Below the pieces are notes generated by a model that was not told where the DNA came from, made no database searches, and was given only the letters and a program-made list of their open reading frames with translations. Below are positions 44,265 through 51,078 of a stretch of DNA of 64,000 bases, one piece after another (within the stretch, counting starts at the first letter, position 1; each line of letters starts with the position of its first letter). Position numbers and translations under genes: made by a program. This DNA is from Spartobacteria bacterium (GTDB taxonomy: Bacteria > Verrucomicrobiota > Verrucomicrobiia > Chthoniobacterales > Chthoniobacteraceae), in assembly GCA_021324825.1 (NCBI GenBank), contig JAJPII010000047.1, positions 124,001-188,000 of the forward strand. The letters run 5' to 3'.

Positions 44265-44452
44265 GGTTCCTCAACATTTTCAGTGGACCAGGTGGTGTTA
44301 TCTCAGGCAGAGCTTCGTCGCATCCTTCGGAGGGATGCCCTTGCGGGCGGCTAAAAATCGAGGTTTTTGAAGGAAAAGTGAGCGAGAGAATATTTTTGGC
44401 GACAAATTTGCTATCTCATTTCCCCGTCGGTCCACTGAAAATGTTGAGGAAG
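44265..44452. mobile_element. 188-bp MITE-like insertion with 23-bp terminal inverted repeats and 9-bp target duplication
   Basis: Perfect 23-bp inverted arms lie at 44,267-44,289 (TTCCTCAAC...GTGGACC) and 44,429-44,451. Outside them, CATATTTGT is repeated directly at 44,256-44,264 and 44,453-44,461. There is no room for a transposase. Inverted ends plus a 9-bp target duplication are the marks of a non-autonomous DNA transposon. It lies directly behind the stop of AAA paralogue 1 and 28 nt before the start of paralogue 2, so it split an originally close gene pair. The parent IS family is not recognised. Confidence 0.85.
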
Positions 44453-44488
44453 CATATTTGTCCCCCAAATGTGTTAAATGAACCTCTC

Positions 44489-45580
44489 ATGACAAAACGG
44501 CGGACAGTTCAAGTCGAGGCCCTGACCTACTCGGATTCCTATGATTCGATTGTAGAAAAGCATTTTCGTGATCGAGCGACACATCGGGCAGAGGACACGG
44601 GTCCCTATGAAATTGAAAAACTTGTCGCCCGTTTTGAGAAATCCGTCCTTCGCTCCCGGCAGGAGTTCGTGCCCGCGCCTAGCGGGCTGACCAGGCGTTT
44701 GAGATGGGCCAGCATGTGCTTTCAACCGGAAGACGATCTGTTCGTGACCATTTTTGTACAGGGGTTTGCGGCTGAGGTATTCAAAGTGTCGGTGACCGCT
44801 TCCTCCGCAAAAAAGGCGGCGGAAATGCTTGTGCAGTTGCGCCGGGAGTTTTTGCTTGAGGACGAAGCTACCGGTCCCGGCTTTTTTATCATGAGCGACA
44901 GGGGACGGGCGCAACGCGCCAAGTTGGAGAAAAAACACCAACTGGACCCGGTACGTCTGGCGCTGCACTACGGAGACAATTTTCTTGCGTGGGACCGGGA
45001 GTTTCAGCAAGGGCTGAGCGAACACGGCATCAGCATTCTCCGAGGCAATCCTGGCACTGGTAAGACTTCCTATCTTCGGCATGTGATGTGTTCGCTGGCT
45101 GCGACACACCGTTTTTATTTCGTGCCGGTGGATAATTTTGATTTGCTTACGTCCGGGCGTTTGACGGCTTTCTGGAAGGGGGAGCAGGAGGGGCATCCAG
45201 GGGCGATAAAGGTCTTGGTGCTGGAGGATACGGAAACCTTGCTGTTCGAACGAGACCGAGAAAACCGGAGCCCGGTTTCCGCCTTGTTAAACATCACGGA
45301 CGGATTGATCACGCAACTCGTCAAATTGCATCTCATCTGCACCTTGAACTGCAAAACGGATGATCTCGATCCTGCGATCTTGAGGCCGGGCCGATTGCGT
45401 TTTTTCAAGGAATTTGAGCGTATTCCACGTGACCGGGCGGCGCGAATGGCGGACCACTACAGTTTGCGATTGCCGGAAGGAACCGATTTTACACTGGCGG
45501 AATTGTTTGCTTCCCTAAATTTTGCTCAAGTAACTGCCGGAGCGGTTCGAAAGGTGAGCCAGATTGGTTTTGGGGCATGA
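44489..45580 (+). CDS. AAA+ ATPase, paralogue 2
   Basis: 363 residues from ATG at 44489; the frame upstream runs through the MITE and is ignored. The AAA core is HGISILRGNPGTGKTSYLRHVM, Walker B IKVLVLEDTETLL and sensor LHLICTLNCKTDDLDPAILRPGRL, with the C-terminal QIGFGA also found in paralogue 1. The N-terminal region (RWASMCFQPEDDLFVTIFVQGF) differs from that of paralogue 1. The two may form a mixed ring. The MITE just upstream may alter its expression. Confidence 0.75.
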   Translation: MTKRRTVQVEALTYSDSYDSIVEKHFRDRATHRAEDTGPYEIEKLVARFEKSVLRSRQEFVPAPSGLTRRLRWASMCFQPEDDLFVTIFVQGFAAEVFKVSVTASSAKKAAEMLVQLRREFLLEDEATGPGFFIMSDRGRAQRAKLEKKHQLDPVRLALHYGDNFLAWDREFQQGLSEHGISILRGNPGTGKTSYLRHVMCSLAATHRFYFVPVDNFDLLTSGRLTAFWKGEQEGHPGAIKVLVLEDTETLLFERDRENRSPVSALLNITDGLITQLVKLHLICTLNCKTDDLDPAILRPGRLRFFKEFERIPRDRAARMADHYSLRLPEGTDFTLAELFASLNFAQVTAGAVRKVSQIGFGA

Positions 45581-45658
45581 CCTGTGGGGGCAACACGCCG
45601 ATTCTTTCGCTATTGCTCTCTCATCCAGGGCTGTGTTCCTCTATCTGTATAACCTTCG

Positions 45659-46063
45659 ATGATGATTATGCGTGAGATGAATTTCCCCTCAGGCCCTTGG
45701 ACCGGCTTTTACAATTACCGCGCCGGCGGCGGAAGACACCGGATGGATCTTTCCCTCACATTTGCCGATGGCCGGATTTCAGGCGGTGGAAGCGACGATG
45801 TCGCCCGGTTCACCATTGCGGGAGCTTACGACAGCGGCAGGGGCGAGTGCCACTGGACCAAGAGCTACTTTGGCGCACACACCGTTTTTTACCGGGGCTT
45901 TCGCGAAGGGAAGGGAATCTGGGGACTCTGGGAGATCGCGTATATCTCGGGCGGGTTCCACATCTGGCCGCTTGGCGAGGAGGAAACCGAACAGAAGACC
46001 GAAGCGACCGCTGAGCCCCTGGTGCTCAAAGCCGTCGCATCCGAAGTGTGTAACGTATTATGA
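45659..46063 (+). CDS. Small beta-rich protein of unknown function
   Basis: 134 residues; ATG codons at 45,659, 45,662, 45,668 and 45,677 are all possible starts. The body is a compact beta barrel-like pattern: GPWTGFYNYRAGGGRHRMDLSLTFADGRISGGGSDDVARFTIAGAYD, then WTKSYFGAHTVFYRGF and GIWGLWEIAYISGGFHIWPLG. I do not know a named family. It lies 78 nt after AAA paralogue 2 and overlaps the next gene by 4 nt (ATGA). Confidence 0.6.
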   Translation: MMIMREMNFPSGPWTGFYNYRAGGGRHRMDLSLTFADGRISGGGSDDVARFTIAGAYDSGRGECHWTKSYFGAHTVFYRGFREGKGIWGLWEIAYISGGFHIWPLGEEETEQKTEATAEPLVLKAVASEVCNVL

Positions 46064-46506
46064 GTCAGTCATCCTCCATTCATCGGGTAGTTAGAGTTCT
46101 GATGGCTCTCGGTGACGACGAACTGGGTGAAGTGTCAGCGGATTTTGTTGTTGAGTGCGCTGGGAGTGACATCAGTGTGGTTGTCCACACCTGTCCAGAC
46201 AGACACGAAGCGTCTATACGCACGTTGGCACACATGGTCTGCTTTGACGTATGTTTTCTCACCCTCAATAATGTCAAGTATACTCGGCACGAGCCCAAAA
46301 ACGCCCGTTTGCAATCGTCAGTGACACTTGTGCACGATCTCGTTCAGCTATACGCGAAACCCGTTGTGGCATTCTTTGGCTGGCCCGATGACCCTGAATA
46401 CCCTGAAAGGATTCTTGCCGCAGGGGCGACTGCTCTCTTTTACCTCCCGTTCGAATTGCAACCGCTCCGTGAGCTGCTAATTGATGAACTTGACCTGCCC
46501 CGTTGA
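46060..46506 (+). CDS. Receiver-like alpha/beta protein of unknown function
   Basis: 148 residues. Alternating strands and helices recall a degenerate response-regulator receiver: VVVHTCPD, MVCFDVCFLTLNNV, KPVVAFFGWPDD, AAGATALFYLPFELQPLRELLID. The last segment matches the K-P-F/helix 5 region of receivers, with Leu in place of the conserved Lys. No phosphorylatable Asp can be named with confidence. It is translationally coupled to the preceding beta-rich protein and is the last gene of the YbjN/AAA set. Confidence 0.5.
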   Translation: MSQSSSIHRVVRVLMALGDDELGEVSADFVVECAGSDISVVVHTCPDRHEASIRTLAHMVCFDVCFLTLNNVKYTRHEPKNARLQSSVTLVHDLVQLYAKPVVAFFGWPDDPEYPERILAAGATALFYLPFELQPLRELLIDELDLPR

Positions 46507-46678
46507 ATCCGTTTCCAGCTTGACTCCCTCCGGCTGCCCAATACAACCGACTCCCATGCCCGATCGTCAAACAGTCCGGTCGATGCGGCTTCAATGCCCG
46601 CTGTTCGTCCCGGAAAAACTGCGCTCTTCGTCCGGCCCTTCTTTCGCCCTCGTCCGCGAGCCTGGTGGCGTCAGGCAT

Positions 46679-47527
46679 CTAGTGACGTGAAAGCTTTACC
46701 TCCACGATGGGAAATCCTTTTTCGAGGATTTCATCGAATTTCACGCCCCAGCTCCGTTCGATAAAATGGAGAGTCTTTGGCTGGTGTTCCAGCGACGCTC
46801 GCACGCCACGGAACGCAAGCAGCCCAAAATTTTTCTTCCAGATGGCATCCTCTCGCGGTTTCGCAACCAACCACTTGACTTTGACCAAGTACTCACTCTT
46901 TTTAGGATTGTCGGAGTCGTGGCAAATCTTGGTTACGTTTAGCTCCAGTTGATTCAATGCTTTGTTCCTGCAACGAAAATCGCGAGCTCGCACGGCTTCC
47001 TCAGTGATTCGTCCGATCCCTACGTAGCCATGCCCCCTTAAGAACGCGACAACAACATCTTCCTTATGAAGCTGACGGACTTGGTTTGAATACTTTGGGC
47101 CATAACCCGCTGAAAGAAACCCATGCTTTCTACAATCCTCCCACGATCTCCAAGGGTCGCCCACGTCAAAATAATGTATGCGGGTGGAGAAATCAAAGCC
47201 CACAAGCTTCTTGTGCAACGTGTTCTTGGGACGGAACTTGCTTTTGTAGTGTCCTGCATTTTCGTTGGTCAGCCGCTCGCCCAGTTTCCAAATGAGTGCT
47301 GCTTCAATCATGAATGCTTCATCCGACGTAAGGTCCGCCGCAATTATCCTGATTGTCGGTTCAACTCCATCGGCGCGGATCTGCCTAATCCTGGCTGCCT
47401 TTTTGGACCTGCCTTGGGCCAAGAGGTGGGCGGAACTCCTGCTCCCTGTGCCCTTCCCGTAGTAAAACTCTTCAAGGTTGCGGGGGTCGATGTAGCAATA
47501 GACGTAATAATCTCCTGGCGCATTCAT
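46679..47527 (-). CDS. GIY-YIG nuclease domain fused to a PUA/EVE-like domain
   Basis: 282 residues. The N-terminal GIY-YIG domain of the LEM-3/ANKLE1 type has YYVYCYIDPRNLEEFYYGKGTGSR, then AARIRQIR and a conserved Glu in DEAFMIEAALIW. The C-terminal domain opens SWEDCRKHGFLSAGYG and continues LHKEDVVVAFLRGHGYVGIGRITEEAV, the signature of EVE/PUA-like modules that read modified bases. A nuclease joined to a modified-base reader suggests modification-dependent DNA cleavage. The ATG overlaps the upstream gene by 4 nt, and an Nmad3 gene precedes that one. Confidence 0.75.
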   Translation of the reverse strand: MNAPGDYYVYCYIDPRNLEEFYYGKGTGSRSSAHLLAQGRSKKAARIRQIRADGVEPTIRIIAADLTSDEAFMIEAALIWKLGERLTNENAGHYKSKFRPKNTLHKKLVGFDFSTRIHYFDVGDPWRSWEDCRKHGFLSAGYGPKYSNQVRQLHKEDVVVAFLRGHGYVGIGRITEEAVRARDFRCRNKALNQLELNVTKICHDSDNPKKSEYLVKVKWLVAKPREDAIWKKNFGLLAFRGVRASLEHQPKTLHFIERSWGVKFDEILEKGFPIVEVKLSRH

Positions 47528-48015
47528 TTGGAGTTTCTACAAGAAGAGTGTGATCGGTTTTCACCGCAGGTCTTTTGGACGATCTGTTGAGGCGTACCCT
47601 CATGTTGTGGTGAAGGCGGTGCTTGCTTCGCGAGATCAAGAATCTTCCCAACCTCCTTCCGCACTTCATCAGACAACGATGTATCCCACATCAGCCTCAC
47701 GCCACGATCATAAATACGTTTGGCCAACGATGGCGCCTGCGTTTCTAACAACGGCCCCTCCTCGCCGTAATAAAGAAAATGGTCGAAGGTCACGAGCGGA
47801 CGGCCCTGATCACCCTTCTTGTGCGGTCCGACCCCGACCCACGTTAGTTTTCTGGCTATGCAATTCTGTTGAGCTTCACACCCTATTCCTCCTACACCGA
47901 TTACCGCATCGAATGGCCAAGCGCGGACCGTCTTCATGCAATTGTTATTCCCAAAAACGCCAGTATCCTTATCAGGATCTCCGCAGTGCGTTCTTTTGTA
48001 AATCAGGGTTTTCAT
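47524..48015 (-). CDS. Unknown protein between the Nmad3 and GIY-YIG genes
   Basis: 163 residues. The N-terminal half is well structured: MKTLIYKRTHCGDPDKDTGVF, GNNNCMKTVRAWPFDAVIGVGGIG, IARKLTWVGVGPHKKG, PLVTFDHFLYYGEEGPLL. It recalls the compact alpha/beta domains that Aravind and colleagues grouped as nucleotide-modification-associated (Nmad), but I cannot assign a member. The C-terminus is a helical and basic tail. The tight coupling to the GIY-YIG gene suggests a joint function. Confidence 0.55.
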   Translation of the reverse strand: MKTLIYKRTHCGDPDKDTGVFGNNNCMKTVRAWPFDAVIGVGGIGCEAQQNCIARKLTWVGVGPHKKGDQGRPLVTFDHFLYYGEEGPLLETQAPSLAKRIYDRGVRLMWDTSLSDEVRKEVGKILDLAKQAPPSPQHEGTPQQIVQKTCGENRSHSSCRNSK

Positions 48016-48116
48016 TGCAGCGCTTAATTAAAGTATCGAAGTCCTTTATCGACCGCTAGGTTTTTTGATGGGTCTTTGTTTTGTCAAGTGGGGGGCGACC
48101 GGTTATCTGATCCACG

Positions 48117-48812
48117 TTAATTGTTCCTGTGCGCAAGGCGGAAGTTGCGACTCTTGAACCAGGCGTAAAATCTCGAGGCATTACTCAACTCGGGCAGGCG
48201 AGCACTGCGCTGAATATAACCATCTTTGACGGACAAGCCGCCCCATTCTTCGAGCACTGGGCGACAGACGCGATAAGCGCGGTCACGATATTCGCCAATG
48301 GGAATACATCGCTCCAGCCGACCGGAAACCTTGGGCTCTGCACGGACAACGATATCGGTGGCGCCAGGAACGCGACGGGTATGAGCGTTTTGGTCCCAGA
48401 GACTTTCGGGCACGTCGATGGGCGGGACGATATCTTTGATTACGAAAAGACCGATCAGGGCGTAGAGCAGATTTTCGTCTCGAATATCCCGGAGGCTTGC
48501 GTAGAAGACAAGTAGGTCACCGGCTCCTAGTTCTTGTATGCGCATAGCACGCCGGCCTTGGTCACCGTAAGTGAGGGTGCCGAAGTCTGGATCAAGGTGC
48601 ATCCGCCGCCGAAGAAGGCGGGCGGGAAATGACTGGCTCAACGCCGCCAGAGCAGGCTGCATTTCCTCGTAAAATCGCGCATGGCCGTCTCTCAAGGTTT
48701 TGGTTTCGGCGATCGGGATATACACGAACTTCCCTAATCGGGCATCAACCGGTCCGTTCCAGTGGCCATCGTCACTGGAATCAATGCCAACGCGCACCAG
48801 AAGAGCTTTCAT
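48117..48812 (-). CDS. Nmad3-family putative nucleotide modification protein
   Basis: 231 residues. The start MKALLVRVGIDSSDDGHWNGPVD, then KFVYIPIAET, RMHLDPDFGTLTYGDQGRR and GDLLVFYASLR, follows the Nmad3 family (nucleotide modification associated domain 3). That family was predicted from its links to DNA hypermodification loci. No reaction is demonstrated to my knowledge. First gene of a three-gene operon; a 101-nt gap separates it from the next gene. The 227 nt upstream hold only its promoter region. Confidence 0.7.
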   Translation of the reverse strand: MKALLVRVGIDSSDDGHWNGPVDARLGKFVYIPIAETKTLRDGHARFYEEMQPALAALSQSFPARLLRRRMHLDPDFGTLTYGDQGRRAMRIQELGAGDLLVFYASLRDIRDENLLYALIGLFVIKDIVPPIDVPESLWDQNAHTRRVPGATDIVVRAEPKVSGRLERCIPIGEYRDRAYRVCRPVLEEWGGLSVKDGYIQRSARLPELSNASRFYAWFKSRNFRLAHRNN

Positions 48813-49039
48813 GGATCAAATGAGAAGTGGGATTGGATGAGGAAGTCTCGACGGTCATTTTGGCGAATTGGGTGACTTTGACAATGCCAAACGCCCGCGC
48901 ATTTTCGGATCGATAAACCGCCGAAATCGCTGCCCGGTTCCATGTGGTCGACGATGTATTGCTTATCCCATATACCCCTATACTGGGACGTCCTCGCCTT
49001 TATCCTGAACAGGATCGTACGGGTTGCCGGGCGTCCTGT

Positions 49040-49423
49040 TTATGGCAAGAAAAACTTCGTTCCGGCCCCTGCACCCTGACGCTTCAAGACCTTGGGATTC
49101 TTCTTGAGAAAATCACGGATGCGGATGGGCGCTTGACCAACCGCGTCAGCAATCTTCTTCGCATTCATCCCGTGCGTCCCATTGGTTGCGAATACCTCCA
49201 GAATCTTGCGCTTCAACTCTTCATCCGGGATCGACTCACGCCGGATTCGAATTGTGCCTGTCGGTACAGCGTGACCCGTGAGTTCCTCGATCTCCTTTTC
49301 CAAATCTGCCACTGCTCGACGTGCTGCGATTAGCTTCTCCTTTAGTTCGAGGACGGCATCTTCCTTGAGCTGTCGGATTCGGAGTTCGAGTGATTGGATT
49401 TCTTCGAGAGTGGATGTGGTCAT
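49040..49423 (-). CDS. Small coiled-coil plus winged-helix DNA-binding protein
   Basis: 127 residues. An N-terminal coiled coil (EEIQSLELRIRQLKEDAVLELKEKLIAARRAVADLEKEIEEL) joins a C-terminal winged-helix-like part (DEELKRKILEVFATNGTHGMNAKKIADAVGQAPIRIRDFLKKN, ending RQGAGAGTKFFLP). The layout recalls H-NS-like or MvaT-like silencers with an oligomerising coil and a DNA-binding tail, but the wing is not of the H-NS type. A role in silencing acquired DNA is speculative. It stands alone, 227 nt from the Nmad3 gene. Confidence 0.6.
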   Translation of the reverse strand: MTTSTLEEIQSLELRIRQLKEDAVLELKEKLIAARRAVADLEKEIEELTGHAVPTGTIRIRRESIPDEELKRKILEVFATNGTHGMNAKKIADAVGQAPIRIRDFLKKNPKVLKRQGAGAGTKFFLP

Positions 49424-49747
49424 GGGTGTTGATTGATTTACGGGCTCAAGGACGCTTTAGTCGAAAAGGAAATGTCGGCGGACGAGGATTTTAACCTCAC
49501 TCGGATTCTCGCCCAAGTTTCAACGGGTTGACACGCTACCGCCGGTAAATTTCCCAAATCGGGGAGGACGTGTAAGGTGGCAGGGTTTGCTGGTCTGTCA
49601 AGTCCGTCCTCATCGTTCTCGTTTGACACGTCGCGGGATTACGCTCGGCCGGTGACGGTGGAGGCTGCGATCCCGTGCCCGAAATGCGATGGGGGGTTCG
49701 TTCGAAGGTGGGGTTGACCGCGCTGCCGCCTGTCTTACGTTCACCCG
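49424..49747. other. Intergenic region before the SRAP gene
   Basis: 324 nt. I see no intact gene. The plus strand has a 22-codon stretch ending before 49,718 that contains CPKC and could be a gene remnant, but this is too short to support. TTGACA occurs at 49,529 and TTGACC near 49,717, and no convincing -10 box accompanies them. Confidence 0.3.
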
Positions 49748-50389
49748 ATGTGTGGGCGCTACCGCCTTAAAGATCCCAGAGAAGCATTAGATTGGCTCGA
49801 CGTCGAACCGTCATTCGAGTTCGAGCCGCGATACAATATCGCCCCAATGCAACCGGTTTCGGTCGTAACTGCTGCTGGAAGAATTCAGGAGATGACGTGG
49901 GGAATCATTCCGGGTTGGACGAGGGAGAAATCAAGGCCGCTGATCAACGCCCGATCAGAAACCGTGCGGGAGAAGAGCTCGTTCAAAGAATCGTTTACAC
50001 GGCGGCGATGTTTGGTTCCTGCTGATGGATTTTACGAGTGGACGAAAATTGGAAAACGACCCCACCTGTTCACGCTAAATGATGGTGCCCCATTCGCCCT
50101 GGCCGGCTTTTGGGAAATGGGGGAACAAATTCCTCGGTGTTGCCTGCTCACCACGGCGGCAAATTCGGTGCTGGAAGCGATTCATGACAGGATGCCGGTG
50201 ATCGTTCGTCGGGATGACTGGGCGGAGTGGTTTTTCCAGAGGGAACTGGCGGATGAAAGTTTTCAGCGGATCACGGCGCCATATCTGGCCGAGGAGATGT
50301 CGGCGTTGGCTGTTTCGCCACTGGTGAACAATGCCAAGTTTGATGATCCGAGATGTTGTGAGCCGTTGCCGCCGACGCTCGGAATTTGA
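49748..50389 (+). CDS. SRAP (YedK/HMCES) abasic-site protection protein
   Basis: 213 residues. The protein starts MCGRYRL, so removal of Met exposes the catalytic Cys2 that crosslinks to abasic sites in single-stranded DNA. Other family motifs are present: PRYNIAPMQPV, WGIIPGWT, PLINARSET (active-site Asn), CLVPADGFYEW (active-site Glu) and HDRMPVIV (active-site His). The length is normal for YedK. It shields AP sites during replication and can also occur in defence islands. It stands alone, followed by the second copy of the structured repeat. Confidence 0.93.
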   Translation: MCGRYRLKDPREALDWLDVEPSFEFEPRYNIAPMQPVSVVTAAGRIQEMTWGIIPGWTREKSRPLINARSETVREKSSFKESFTRRRCLVPADGFYEWTKIGKRPHLFTLNDGAPFALAGFWEMGEQIPRCCLLTTAANSVLEAIHDRMPVIVRRDDWAEWFFQRELADESFQRITAPYLAEEMSALAVSPLVNNAKFDDPRCCEPLPPTLGI

Positions 50390-50408
50390 TGTCGGAAACA
50401 GAAACCGC

Positions 50409-50633
50409 TCAGTAAGGGTTAGCGGCGGTGGAGGCAAATTCGAGGGTTTTCGTCACGGCGCCGACGCTGTCGCAAATTTCGACCATGGCCCCATTCACCC
50501 GACTCCACCACCTTGCGTAGCTCACTGCGGCCTCGATTTGAAATACCAGAGCGGGAATGCGAGGGCATCGCTGGCAAGAGTCCAGCCGGTATTCCCTGGG
50601 CGCGGAGATAGTCGAAAACGATCCATCCGGCAA
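50409..50633 (-). CDS. Possible small protein, weak support
   Basis: 74 codons from a TTG at 50633, with no visible ribosome site. The product reads RIPALVFQIEAAVSYARWWSRVNGAMVEICD, then VGAVTKTLEFAS. The run is protein-like (an aromatic helix followed by two strands), unlike its antisense frames. No family is recognised. It could equally be non-coding sequence between the SRAP gene and the structured repeat. Confidence 0.25.
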   Translation of the reverse strand: MPDGSFSTISAPREYRLDSCQRCPRIPALVFQIEAAVSYARWWSRVNGAMVEICDSVGAVTKTLEFASTAANPY

Positions 50634-50705
50634 TGATGGCCGCAGAGGTTTGCAGGCGTCAAGAGTGGGCGAAATCAGCCAGTTTTACACCTCCGACCGC
50701 GATAA

Positions 50706-51050
50706 CTTCTCCGAGTGAATCCTTAAGCGCCTCTTCTCTCCGGCGAGCGAGCACGGTCAAGGTGGAGATCGGCGGTGCGAAGGTGGGCGATTCTACCTTG
50801 ACGGAGCGCAGCGAACCATACAATCGAGGCGCGATTCACGCGAGGCCCTGTCAGCTTTGAAAATTCGCGCCTTATGCGCCAAAAATGAACGGCGTCATCG
50901 CCGAAACGGATGTGGCCGCGCAGCTTGCGGAGCGGCGACATCATTCGGGCTACGGGCAGAGCAAAGTCTTTGACCTTGGCGAGCGGCTTCCAGCGGCGAC
51001 ATGGGGAAGCATGGCGAGCAAGGCCGAAGTCTTTGCGTGGCGGGAGGGAC
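50706..51050. repeat. 0.34-kb structured repeat, copy B
   Basis: Homologous to 23,530-23,862 over its whole length. The blocks TCCTTAAGCGCCTCT, CGAGCGAGCACGGTCAAGG and TGGCCGCGCAGCTTGCGGAG are identical or nearly so. The nested arms are retained (TCAAGGT/ACCTTGA; GCGCCTC/GAGGCGC). In the second hairpin the bases differ from copy A but still pair: GCAAAGTCTTTGACCTTGG lies opposite CAAGGCCGAAGTCTTTGC. Paired change of this sort points to a conserved fold. As with copy A, the adjacent minus-strand operon ends right next to it, at 51,079. Confidence 0.75.
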
Positions 51051-51078
51051 GTTCGCGTCGCAGTACTCTGGTGCCTGG

